From NCBI RefSeq assembly GCF_900182695.1, contig NZ_FXTK01000015.1:38302-102301 (forward strand): a DNA stretch of 64,000 nucleotides, read 5' to 3'. The notes under the pieces were generated by a model that ran no database searches, was not told where the DNA came from, and saw only the letters and a program-made list of their open reading frames with translations. Both the position numbers and the translations under genes were made by a program. The DNA is from Paracoccus laeviglucosivorans. GTDB lineage: Bacteria; Pseudomonadota; Alphaproteobacteria; Rhodobacterales; Rhodobacteraceae. Below are positions 18,642-26,213 of this stretch, one piece after another (the first letter of the stretch is position 1; each line of letters opens with the position of its first letter).

Positions 18642-18956
18642 ATGAGCAACTGGATTGACGCCTGCGCGCCCGACGACATCGAACCCGAAGATCTGATCCG
18701 CTTTGATCATGCGGGCCGCAGCTTTGCCATCTATCGCAGCCCCGAGGGGGAGTTTTTCTGCACGGACGGTTTTTGCACCCATGAATCGGTGCATCTGGCG
18801 GATGGGCTGGTGATGGATCATGTCATCGAATGCCCCAAGCATAACGGCCAGTTCGACTACCGGACCGGAGAGGCGGTGCGTCCGCCAGCCTGCAAGAACC
18901 TGCGCATCTACGCGACGCGCGTCGAAGGCGACCGGGTGCAGATCGAGCTGAGCTGA
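18642..18956 (+). CDS. MocE-like Rieske [2Fe-2S] ferredoxin
   Basis: Small Rieske ferredoxin of 104 residues with both cluster motifs intact: Cys45-Thr-His47 and Cys64-Pro-Lys-His67. It should hand electrons to the desaturase-fold oxygenase just upstream. An in-frame ATG at 18609 overlaps the oxygenase stop (ATGA), but I start at 18642 because MSNWIDACAPDD matches the usual family N-terminus. Either start gives the same domain. The reductase that would recharge it is not in the neighbourhood. Confidence 0.92.
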   Translation: MSNWIDACAPDDIEPEDLIRFDHAGRSFAIYRSPEGEFFCTDGFCTHESVHLADGLVMDHVIECPKHNGQFDYRTGEAVRPPACKNLRIYATRVEGDRVQIELS

Positions 18957-19041
18957 CGCCCGCGCGACCCATCCCTGCCATTCAGCTTTGACAAAAGGAA
19001 GCCGGCTTGCCTGCCGACGCACTGCGCGAGTCATTGCCGAA

Positions 19042-19075
19042 GCTGCCCGATCGTTCAAGACAACGATCGGGCAGC
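19042..19075. repeat. Perfect 14-bp-stem hairpin
   Basis: GCTGCCCGATCGTT at 19042-19055 and its exact complement at 19062-19075 flank the loop CAAGAC. There is no T run, so simple intrinsic termination is uncertain. It may be a transcript-end stabiliser for the Moc-like operon or an operator. Confidence 0.75.
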
Positions 19076-19115
19076 GCGCATCTTGACGGTCTCGACGCAA
19101 CCTGACGGAGACCAC

Positions 19116-19328
19116 ATGGCCGACAGCATCCCCGCCATCGCGCAACGGTTCACAAGCCGCCACGACATCCGCCGGACGCATGCGGATATATCGCTGGCGC
19201 GTGGCGTCAGAATGGGACCGCGCGCATTCCCGCCGGGCAGCCCGATGCCAAGCCAGCCCGCAGCACCGGGCAATCCTCCGCCACCGCCGGTCAAGATGCC
19301 TGCCGTCTATCGCCACGCTCAACGTTAA
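19116..19328 (+). CDS. Doubtful small protein, 70 aa
   Basis: The ATG at 19116 is preceded by GGAGA at good spacing, and the frame runs 70 codons to a TAA. The product is proline rich near its end (GNPPPPPVK) and has no recognised domain. It may be a real short protein or chance. Composition is the weak point, so treat it as tentative. Confidence 0.2.
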   Translation: MADSIPAIAQRFTSRHDIRRTHADISLARGVRMGPRAFPPGSPMPSQPAAPGNPPPPPVKMPAVYRHAQR

Positions 19329-19397
19329 GGCGCGTGCCGTCGCGGTGCCTGGTTGTGATCTGCGTTCGGTCTGGTAAGCCTGTCTTGTTCAGATCAA

Positions 19398-20282
19398 ATG
19401 GCGCAAATTCCGGCCGCGATGTCTTTGCATTCGATTATAGACACACAGAAAGCCCTTTTGAAAAAGCGGGATTCGCTGGGATGCAGTCTGGGCACTTTAG
19501 CGCATAACGACTGCATGACGGCGGGCGGGCTGACGCTGATGCGCAAGGCCGCGCATGGCGCGGTTCAGACCCGCGTACAGACCGATGCGCAGGACCGGGG
19601 CATGATCATCGGCCTGTCCTTGCTACGCGGCCATCGCCGCCAGATCCGCGAAGGATCGCGACGGTTGGATCGCGTGTTTGATCGCGACTCGCTCTATATC
19701 CGCGATTTCGATGCCGATTATTCCGCGCTGATCGAAGGCGCTTTCGACTTTTTCCTGATCGAGCTGCCGCAGGGCGTGCAACTGCGTCCGACCGACAGCG
19801 CCAACGATCCGGTTTTGGGCAATATGGCGCGGGCGGTGCTGGGACAGATGGCCGGACCAAAGCCGACGCTGCTTGAGACGCAGGAAACCGGCCAACGGAT
19901 CATGGACCATATCCTGCAGGCGCATGGGCTGGCCCGCCGCTTGCGGCGCCCGCAACGCCTTTCGCCGCAGGAGCTTGCCATCGCCAAGGACATGCTGCTT
20001 TCCGATCAGATCCAGCATCAGCAACTGGACCGTATCGCTGCCGCGCTGAATATGTCGCGCGGGCGGTTTTTCCGCGGTTATCGCGCGGCAGCGGGTCTTT
20101 CGCCCATGCAATGGCTGCTGGAGCAGCGTATTGAACATGCCCGGATCTTGATGCGTGTGACGGCTTGGCCTTTGGCCGACATCGCGCTGGCTTGCGGATT
20201 TGCCGATCAAAGCCATTTCACCCGCATGTTCCAGCGCTGCAATGGGATCAGTCCCGGTCGCTGGCGGCGCGATATGATCTGA
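19398..20282 (+). CDS. AraC family transcriptional regulator
   Basis: Regulator of 294 residues. The C-terminal 100 residues hold two AraC helix-turn-helix units: LDRIAAALNMSRGRFFRGYR, and LADIALACGFADQSHFTRMF followed by GISPGRWRRD. The N-terminal half is an unrecognised sensor domain of the kind found in activators of aromatic or inducer-responsive operons. No clear ribosome site is seen, and an ATG seven codons later is possible. It follows the MocD/E-like pair on the same strand, 440 bp away, and may regulate it or something unlinked. Confidence 0.9.
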   Translation: MAQIPAAMSLHSIIDTQKALLKKRDSLGCSLGTLAHNDCMTAGGLTLMRKAAHGAVQTRVQTDAQDRGMIIGLSLLRGHRRQIREGSRRLDRVFDRDSLYIRDFDADYSALIEGAFDFFLIELPQGVQLRPTDSANDPVLGNMARAVLGQMAGPKPTLLETQETGQRIMDHILQAHGLARRLRRPQRLSPQELAIAKDMLLSDQIQHQQLDRIAAALNMSRGRFFRGYRAAAGLSPMQWLLEQRIEHARILMRVTAWPLADIALACGFADQSHFTRMFQRCNGISPGRWRRDMI

Positions 20283-20324
20283 CGACCGGGCGCGTCCGAT
20301 GCTGCCAATCGCGCGCGGCGTGCG

Positions 20325-20879
20325 CTAATCCGGCAGGGCTGTCAGCCTGCCCACGATCTCGCGCACCTGACTGCGGGGGATCAGGTTTTCGCTGCTGGTG
20401 TTGTGGATCGTCACGCCTTCCAGAAATGCGTCAAGGATACGTGCGGTCTCGGGGGGAAAGTGCTGTTGCATCGCAGCGCGGCTTTGCGCCATCCAATCGA
20501 CCAGCACCTCGCGCAGGCGCGGGTTGCGCGCGGCATAGGCGTAAAGTTCGAAGCTTAGCATCATGTTGCGCTGCGTGGCCCATAGGCCGCCGCTGATCAG
20601 ATCGACCACCGCTTCGCGCGCCTCGGGCAGCGTCGTGGCCTGGGCCATCCGTTCGGAATAACGCGCGGCGGCCTGATGCGAAAAACGCCGGAACGCCTCG
20701 ACCAGCAGATCGTCGATGCCCGCAAAGTGATATGTCGTCGAACCCAGCGGCACATCCGCCCTCTCGGCCACGCGACGATGCGTCATGCCCGCGATGCCAT
20801 GTTCGGCAATCACGTCCAGCGCCGCATCTATAATGCGGTCACGGCGGTCCGGGTCATATCGGCGCTTGGTTTTGGTCAT
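20325..20879 (-). CDS. TetR family transcriptional regulator
   Basis: Repressor of 184 residues. The N-terminal helix-turn-helix covers RDRIIDAALDVIAEHGIAG, MTHRRVAERADVPLGSTTYH and FAGIDDLLVEAF. The C-terminal half is a ligand-binding helical domain. I start at the ATG at 20879 (MTKTKRRYDPD); the longer frame to 21002 would run through the operator. It is divergent from an MFS exporter at 20975, with two near-identical palindromes between them, so direct control of the exporter and itself is likely. Confidence 0.93.
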   Translation of the reverse strand: MTKTKRRYDPDRRDRIIDAALDVIAEHGIAGMTHRRVAERADVPLGSTTYHFAGIDDLLVEAFRRFSHQAAARYSERMAQATTLPEAREAVVDLISGGLWATQRNMMLSFELYAYAARNPRLREVLVDWMAQSRAAMQQHFPPETARILDAFLEGVTIHNTSSENLIPRSQVREIVGRLTALPD

Positions 20880-20904
20880 CTGTCGAAGTTGACTTTTCGC
20901 AGGG

Positions 20905-20948
20905 TTATGGACATATGTCCACATGACGTTATGGACGTTTGTCCATAA
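20905..20948. promoter_or_regulatory. Tandem TetR operators
   Basis: Two copies of TTATGGAC-N4-GTCC lie 24 bp centre to centre. The first is at 20905-20924, with the perfect core TGGACATATGTCCA at 20908-20921. The second is at 20929-20948, with perfect 8-bp arms around GTTT. They fill the gap between the TetR and MFS starts, the classic site for a repressor acting on both. Confidence 0.85.
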
Positions 20949-20974
20949 GTAGGCTTTGAACGTGCGGGGCGTCA

Positions 20975-22144
20975 ATGGATCGGAATGTGCAGCGCCGGAC
21001 AAGGGCGCTTTTCGTCTACTTCTTCGTGCCCGGTCTTACGCTGGCATCCTGGGTCACACGCACGCCCGAAATCCGCGATGCCATCGGCGCATCTGTCGCA
21101 CAGATGGGGCTGGTGCTGTTCGGTCTGTCGCTGGGATCCATGGCGGGCATCCTGATGGCCGGGCGGATCGTCGCGGCGCGGGGCACGCGCTTTACCGCGC
21201 TGCTGGGCCTGTCGATGGTCCTTGCCTCGTTGGTCACGGTCGCCGCCGGAGTGTTGCTTGGTTCGCAATTCGTGGCGGGCTGCGGGCTGGCCTTTTTCGG
21301 TCTTGGCATGGGCAAGACCGAAATCGCGATCAATCTGGAAGGTGCGCAGGTCGAGGAAATCCTGAAACGTCCCATCCTGCACAAGCTGCACGGCTGTTTC
21401 AGCCTTGGCACGCTATCGGGCGCGCTTGTCGGCTTGGCGCTGGTATCCTTGCACGTGCCTGTGGCAGTGCATATGGCTGCGGTGGCCGTGCTGGTCGCCG
21501 GGCTGATCATTGCGTTCCGCCACGATATTCCCGCCAAGAACGGCATCCAGACTGCCCACGATCGCGCCGTGCAGACCGCGCCCAAAGCGTCGGTCTGGCA
21601 GGATTCGCGCGTGCTGCTGATCGGCGTGATCGTCTTTGCGATGGCTTTGGCCGAAGGCGCCGCGAACGACTGGCTGCCCATCGTCATGGTGGATGAGCAT
21701 GGTTTTTCTGCGGCATCGGGATCGCTGATCTTTCTGGCATTCACCGCAGCCATGACCCTTGGCCGCTTTGGCGGTGGCGTGTTTCTGGCACGCTATGGTG
21801 CGGCGCGGGTGATGCGGGCCTGCGCCATACTGGGCGGAGCAGGGATCGCCTATATCATCTTTGGCAACAATCCCTGGCTTGCAGGGATCGCGGTCATCAT
21901 GTGGGGCTTGGGCACATCGCTTGGTTTCCCTGTCGCGCTTTCGTCAGCGGGCTCGGGCGGAGGGGATTCGACCGCGCGGGTCAAGGCCGTCGCCACGGTC
22001 GGCTATCTCGCGATGCTGGTCGGCCCGCCGGGTCTGGGGTTCGTCGGTGAGCATCACGGGCTGCGCAGTGCCCTGATGATCGTCGTTCTGCTGATCGCGG
22101 TCGCAGCGCTGACGGCGCGTGCGGTGTCACCGCGCACGGCCTGA
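20975..22144 (+). CDS. MFS transporter (YbjJ/FucP-like)
   Basis: Inner-membrane secondary transporter of 389 residues with about 12 hydrophobic segments. An MFS loop lies near GRIVAARGTRFTA, and TARVKAVATVGYLAMLVGPP near the end is typical of YbjJ-like members. Substrate is unknown; drug, sugar or metabolite export is possible. The divergent TetR gene and paired operators suggest induction by a toxic or inducing ligand. It is followed by a long intergenic region. Confidence 0.92.
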   Translation: MDRNVQRRTRALFVYFFVPGLTLASWVTRTPEIRDAIGASVAQMGLVLFGLSLGSMAGILMAGRIVAARGTRFTALLGLSMVLASLVTVAAGVLLGSQFVAGCGLAFFGLGMGKTEIAINLEGAQVEEILKRPILHKLHGCFSLGTLSGALVGLALVSLHVPVAVHMAAVAVLVAGLIIAFRHDIPAKNGIQTAHDRAVQTAPKASVWQDSRVLLIGVIVFAMALAEGAANDWLPIVMVDEHGFSAASGSLIFLAFTAAMTLGRFGGGVFLARYGAARVMRACAILGGAGIAYIIFGNNPWLAGIAVIMWGLGTSLGFPVALSSAGSGGGDSTARVKAVATVGYLAMLVGPPGLGFVGEHHGLRSALMIVVLLIAVAALTARAVSPRTA

Positions 22145-22566
22145 CCAACAAGCCAGGACCGGGTATCAGGCACCGCAAACTTCCTGAAGATTCAGCCGGG
22201 GACTCTTGCTGCCGGGCAGGTCACTCCCCCCACCCGGCCCGCAAACAGAGCACTCGTGAACTGCGGTGCTTATCGCAGTTGACCCTACGAAAGTAAACTT
22301 GACCGTTTGGTTAAGGTTCTACCTTTTTCGATTTTTCTTCTGTTCCGCATAGTTATTCGGCACGACCCAAGGCGGATTTGCGCATATGATATTCGCTATG
22401 CGGTTCTATGGGCCCAGATTAACAATCTATGCGATAGTCATGCCTGCGAATCCGTCAGCCGGACACAACAGGCCAAGAATCGAAAGGCTTCGATTGCTGT
22501 AAAGTCGGGAATCCTGTAAGTCGAAACTTGACTATCCAATACAACTTTCAAACGAGATTCGTTTAG
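22145..22566. other. AT-richer intergenic region (422 bp)
   Basis: No convincing long gene is present; a 70-codon frame beginning with TTG at 22307 has composition unlike its neighbours. Two small hairpins are visible. AACTGCG at 22259-22265 pairs with CGCAGTT at 22274-22280. AAGGT at 22313-22317 pairs with ACCTT at 22321-22325 and runs into Ts, so it may terminate the MFS transcript. Confidence 0.5.
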
Positions 22567-22740
22567 ATGCCAATGTTGTTTCTTGGCTGCGTCGTCGGTG
22601 CGCTTTGCGCGATGTTTGCCTATTACATGGATGCCAGTTACGCCCGGATCGCCGCAACATATGTGGTGTGCGGGACCATCGGCACATTTGCCAACGCCGC
22701 CATGCTGGTATGCTTTTCGCCGGACATCACCCGTATCTGA
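22567..22740 (+). CDS. Small hydrophobic membrane protein, 57 aa
   Basis: A short frame of 57 residues with two predicted membrane segments (MLFLGCVVGALCAMFAYYM, then YVVCGTIGTFANAAMLVCF) separated by a short polar turn. Third-position G/C preference fits a real gene. The ribosome site is weak. I do not recognise the family. It lies alone between an MFS gene and a convergent LysR gene. Confidence 0.45.
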   Translation: MPMLFLGCVVGALCAMFAYYMDASYARIAATYVVCGTIGTFANAAMLVCFSPDITRI

Positions 22741-22761
22741 CAGGCGGTGCAGCGGGCGCGG

Positions 22762-23664
22762 TTAAACATCCGCATCTTCGCGCAATGTCCGGGCCTTGGC
22801 GACGAATGCTGCTAGTGGCGCCTCCAACGCGCCGCGCCTGACGGCCACCGCAATGCTCACGCGATCTTGCTGCCCGGTCAGGGCTTTATACACGACACCC
22901 TCCAGCAGCAGCTTTTGCATCGAAGCGGGCACGAGCGAAAATCCCAGATCCGCTGAAATCAGCGACAGGATCGACGCGATCTGCGGCGCAAGCTGGCCCA
23001 GCTTGGGTTCAAAGCCCGCACGGCGACAAGCATCCAGCGCCGCGTCATGCAGGCTCATGCCGATAGCGCGCGGAGTAAGGATCAACGGCAAAGCGGCTAT
23101 ATCCGCCAATGAGATCGCGGCATCGGACGGCGCGGGATCGCTGGTGGCAGAGATTGCGGCGACCAACGGCTCACTTGCCAGATGGTGCGTCACGATTTCA
23201 CTGGGATCGGTCGCATTGGGGCGCAGAATGGCGACATCCAGCCGTCCGGCACTTAACGCTTCGCGCAGGTTGACGGAATTTGCCTCGGACAGGTGCAGCG
23301 CAACGCCGGGACGTTCGCGCCGGAACTCTCGGATCAGACGCGGCACGATCGGGTGAAGTGCCGCCGTGCCGGTGATGCCCAGCCGCAGTTCACCCAATTC
23401 GCCACGGGCTGCGCGTCTGGCGGCGTCTGCCGCCGCGGCGACAAGCCCCGGCAGTGCCGATACCTTGTCGCGAAAAACCAACCCTGCCCCGGTCAATTCG
23501 GCCCCGTGCGGGACGCGATGAAACAGTTGCGCGCCAATTTCACGCTCCAGATCGCGAATTTGCTGGCTCAACGGCGGCTGGCCGATGCCAAGCAGATGCG
23601 CGGCGCGGGTGAAATTGCGCTCCTCGGCCACGGCAAGGAAATATCGGATGTGACGCAACTCCAT
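22762..23664 (-). CDS. LysR family transcriptional regulator
   Basis: Regulator of 300 residues. The N-terminal winged helix reads MELRHIRYFLAVAEERNFTR, AAHLLGIGQPPLSQQI and RDLEREIGAQLF, all classic LysR. The C-terminal half is the two-subdomain effector-binding region. The start at 23664 (MELRHIRYF) is the usual LysR beginning; an upstream in-frame TTG is unlikely. It is divergent from a YnfM-like MFS transporter, a common LysR/exporter pairing. Confidence 0.94.
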   Translation of the reverse strand: MELRHIRYFLAVAEERNFTRAAHLLGIGQPPLSQQIRDLEREIGAQLFHRVPHGAELTGAGLVFRDKVSALPGLVAAAADAARRAARGELGELRLGITGTAALHPIVPRLIREFRRERPGVALHLSEANSVNLREALSAGRLDVAILRPNATDPSEIVTHHLASEPLVAAISATSDPAPSDAAISLADIAALPLILTPRAIGMSLHDAALDACRRAGFEPKLGQLAPQIASILSLISADLGFSLVPASMQKLLLEGVVYKALTGQQDRVSIAVAVRRGALEAPLAAFVAKARTLREDADV

Positions 23665-23689
23665 CGGTATCTGTTTTCCATATGACAAA

Positions 23690-23722
23690 CGCCTGCGCCA
23701 TATATTGGACGAATTTCAGGCG
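23690..23722. promoter_or_regulatory. Inverted repeat in LysR/MFS divergent gap
   Basis: CGCCTG at 23690-23695 and CAGGCG at 23717-23722 flank 21 bp in the 92-bp space between the LysR and MFS starts. It is a candidate regulator site but short. Confidence 0.3.
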
Positions 23723-23756
23723 AAGGTCTATGTCGATGGCTGGAAAGGGACCAACC

Positions 23757-25010
23757 ATGAGCCTCTCTGAGCCCACTGTGGCATTCGCATCGCAAGACCT
23801 GCGCGCCGACACCTATATCCGTCAGGGCACACCGCTGTTTTCGCGGGTGCGGCTGGCGTTGTTCGTCGCCGGTTTTTCAAGTTTCGCACTGATCTATTGT
23901 GTCCAGCCCTTGCTGCCGGAATTCGCCCGCAGCTTTGGCCTGACGCCCGCCAGCAGTTCGATGGCGCTGTCGCTGACGACCGGCTGTCTGGCGGTGTCCA
24001 TCATGGTCATGGCGGGGTGGTCGCAACGTCTTGGACGCAAGGGGGTCATGGTCGGGTCCATGCTAGTCGCCGCCATGCTGAACCTTGCGGGGGCCATGCT
24101 GCCGGGCTGGAACAGCCTGCTGATCGCCCGCGCATTGGAAGGGCTTGCGTTAGGCGGCGTGCCCGCTGTCGCCATGGCCTATCTGGCCGAAGAAATCGCG
24201 CCCGAGGATCTGGGCAAGGCGATGGGGCTTTACATCGGCGGCACGGCATTCGGCGCAATGGCCGGACGGGTCGGCATGGGCATTCTGGCCGAATTCGGCA
24301 GCTGGCGTCTGGCCATGGGCGGTCTGGGCGTGCTTTGCCTGCTGGCGGCGCTGGCATTTGCCTATCTGCTGCCACCATCGCGGAATTTCCAACCCCAGCA
24401 GGGCAATGGCATCGGGTTTCATCTGCGCGCATGGCGCGCGCATATGCGCAATCCGGCGCTGCAGCGGCTTTATTTTCTTGGTTTTTGCCTGACCAGCATC
24501 TTTGTCACCGTTTTCAATTATACGACGTTCCGGTTGTCCGACGCGCCTTTCGGGCTGGGTCAGACGGCGGTCAGCATGATCTTTCTGGCCTTTGCTTTCG
24601 GCGTCGTGTCGTCATCGGTCGCGGGTGGGCTGGTCAGCCGGATCGGGCGCAGGCCGCTGCTGGTGCTGGCCTTTTCGACCGTGTTGGCTGGCGTGGTCGT
24701 CAGTCTTGCGGGATCGGTCGGCATGATCTTCCTTGCGGTGGCCCTGATAGCCACGGGTTTTTTCATCGGCCATTCCGTTGCAAGCAGTGCGGTTGGTGCT
24801 GCGGCGCAGGGCGCCAAGGGCCACGCGGCATCGCTGTATCTGCTGTTCTACTACGCCGGCTCCAGCATCACCGGAGTGATCGGCGGCTGGTTCTGGCAGG
24901 ATGGCGGCTGGTCTGCGGTCGCAGCACTGACAGCGGCCATCGCCGTGCTGGGCATCCTTGTCAGCGCATTCGGCCCGCGCACCGATGCCGTCAGACCTCA
25001 GCACGACTAG
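23757..25010 (+). CDS. MFS transporter, YnfM-like
   Basis: Inner-membrane transporter of 417 residues with about 12 membrane segments. The block LPEFARSFGLTPASSSMALS and the loop QRLGRKGVM match the drug:H+ antiporter-like YnfM group, and GRRPLLVLA marks the second half. I start at 23757 with AAGGGA 6 nt upstream; an ATG at 23730 is an alternative. Efflux of an unknown compound is likely, with control by the divergent LysR protein. Confidence 0.92.
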   Translation: MSLSEPTVAFASQDLRADTYIRQGTPLFSRVRLALFVAGFSSFALIYCVQPLLPEFARSFGLTPASSSMALSLTTGCLAVSIMVMAGWSQRLGRKGVMVGSMLVAAMLNLAGAMLPGWNSLLIARALEGLALGGVPAVAMAYLAEEIAPEDLGKAMGLYIGGTAFGAMAGRVGMGILAEFGSWRLAMGGLGVLCLLAALAFAYLLPPSRNFQPQQGNGIGFHLRAWRAHMRNPALQRLYFLGFCLTSIFVTVFNYTTFRLSDAPFGLGQTAVSMIFLAFAFGVVSSSVAGGLVSRIGRRPLLVLAFSTVLAGVVVSLAGSVGMIFLAVALIATGFFIGHSVASSAVGAAAQGAKGHAASLYLLFYYAGSSITGVIGGWFWQDGGWSAVAALTAAIAVLGILVSAFGPRTDAVRPQHD

Positions 25011-25025
25011 CAGCGGCTAACGGTT

Positions 25026-25088
25026 GAATCGGCCAGCGCCGATTCTCGGAATCGACTAAATTCTTGAAAAACGCGATTTGTTTAGTCG
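25026..25088. repeat. Overlapping hairpins downstream of MFS gene
   Basis: GAATCGGC at 25026-25033 pairs with GCCGATTC at 25038-25045. The GATTC of the second arm can instead pair with GAATC at 25049-25053, so the two folds exclude each other. A wider repeat, CGACTAAA at 25053-25060 and TTTAGTCG at 25081-25088, follows. TATGAT at 25111-25116 may be a -10 for the small gene downstream. Confidence 0.5.
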
Positions 25089-25162
25089 TGTAATAATTTG
25101 CCGAATTTGCTATGATGGTTTTGTGGCGCGATAGTCGCGCTTCCCGTTTGGGAGGAACCGAG

Positions 25163-25339
25163 ATGACCAGCAGACCAAGCAAAAGCGAAGTAAAGCAGGC
25201 CATGTTCGACGAACGCCAAAAGCTCAAGGGCACGGCCGATATCTTTGACGACAGCAGCGCGGTCGAGACCGCCCTGAGCACCGGCACAAGACCGGGCAGC
25301 CAAAGTTGGGAACGACTTTACGACGCCCTCGGCAGATAG
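25163..25339 (+). CDS. Small hypothetical protein, 58 aa
   Basis: A 58-residue, charged, soluble protein (MTSRPSKSEVKQAMFDERQK and on to SWERLYDALGR). A strong GGAGGAA ribosome site precedes the ATG, which makes it a credible gene. I do not recognise the family. It has no cysteines, signal or membrane segment. A hairpin follows the stop, and a Crp/Fnr-type gene begins about 110 bp downstream. Confidence 0.65.
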   Translation: MTSRPSKSEVKQAMFDERQKLKGTADIFDDSSAVETALSTGTRPGSQSWERLYDALGR

Positions 25340-25346
25340 GCCGGAT

Positions 25347-25370
25347 TTGCCCGCTGCTTGCGGCGGGCAA
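25347..25370 (+). terminator. Hairpin after small hypothetical gene
   Basis: TTGCCCGCTGC and GCGGCGGGCAA form an 11-bp near-perfect stem with one G-U type pair. No T run follows, so it could be a weak terminator or processing site. Confidence 0.4.
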
Positions 25371-25447
25371 GTTCCATCCCGGCTTTTTGGGAACATTCGC
25401 CATCATTCCCGGTTACGGGCATTGCCGACCGCCCAACGAGAGCCCTG

Positions 25448-26212
25448 ATGACCATCATTCGAACCATCATAGCCCATCTGGCCCGCACCAGACGGTTCGA
25501 CAAGCCGACAATCGAATGGTTCAGGCATGTCGTTACTGAACGCATGGTGTTTGGCAACGACGATGTGATCATGCCCTCCAGCGGTCGTTCGGATTTCGTG
25601 GGTCTGGTCCTGAGGGGCATGGCTGTTAGGCTGCAGGATGTGGGCAAAAAACAGACCATCACGGCACTTTATTCCCCCGGCCAGATATTCAATGCTGACG
25701 CGATTCTGCCGCAGGCGCCGCGGACCGGCTTGCGCTCCAAGGGGATAAGCTGGATCGAATTCCTGGAAGGCGAGCTTTTGCGTCGTGTCATGGATCGGCA
25801 TCCAGACGTCGAGCGCCTGCTATGGAGCAGCACCGCCGGCGAGTTGCGGGTTCTGCGCGGCTGGCTGATCGCGACGAATTCGCTGCGCGCCTCGGAACGT
25901 CTAGCGCATTTCCTGTGCGAAATCGCGCTGCGATCCACGCGGGGCGACATCACCGAACGCCTGCAGATCGACATGCCACTGCGGCAACGCGAGATTGCGG
26001 ACCTACTTGGTTACACCGCGATTCACGTGAACCGGGCTGCCCGCGAACTGCGCGACCGGGGCCTGATCCACTGGGAAAAGGATCGAATGACGATCTTCAG
26101 CATGAGCGGTCTGGTCCGCCTTGCCCGGTTCGAGCCGGACTACCTGCAAGGTGCCCTGTCTGACGCGCAGCCGGATGGGCCGCGCGTCATTCCAGTTCTT
26201 GCCGCGCAATAG
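25448..26212 (+). CDS. Crp/Fnr family transcriptional regulator
   Basis: Regulator of 254 residues with an N-terminal cyclic-nucleotide-binding-like beta-roll (residues about 30-130) and a C-terminal Crp-type helix-turn-helix (PLRQREIADLLGYTAIHVNR then AARELRDRGLI). Only one cysteine is seen, so it is not an Fe-S Fnr. The start at 25448 is chosen because the longer frame begins inside the preceding hairpin. It converges on the siderophore uptake operon; the trigger is unknown. Confidence 0.88.
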   Translation: MTIIRTIIAHLARTRRFDKPTIEWFRHVVTERMVFGNDDVIMPSSGRSDFVGLVLRGMAVRLQDVGKKQTITALYSPGQIFNADAILPQAPRTGLRSKGISWIEFLEGELLRRVMDRHPDVERLLWSSTAGELRVLRGWLIATNSLRASERLAHFLCEIALRSTRGDITERLQIDMPLRQREIADLLGYTAIHVNRAARELRDRGLIHWEKDRMTIFSMSGLVRLARFEPDYLQGALSDAQPDGPRVIPVLAAQ

Positions 26213-26213
26213 G

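Larger units (their letters stand above)
18957..19397. other. Intergenic region between Rieske ferredoxin and AraC gene
   Basis: This 441-bp gap contains a strong hairpin (19042-19075) and one doubtful small frame (19116-19328). Nothing else is recognisable. Confidence 0.5.

Noticed and set aside
19055..19294. 79-codon minus-strand frame after the Rieske gene
   Set aside because: Starts and ends in a hairpin region with no protein-like features.
22307..22519. 70-codon frame starting with TTG in an AT-richer gap
   Set aside because: No ribosome site, composition unlike neighbours and an overlapping hairpin.
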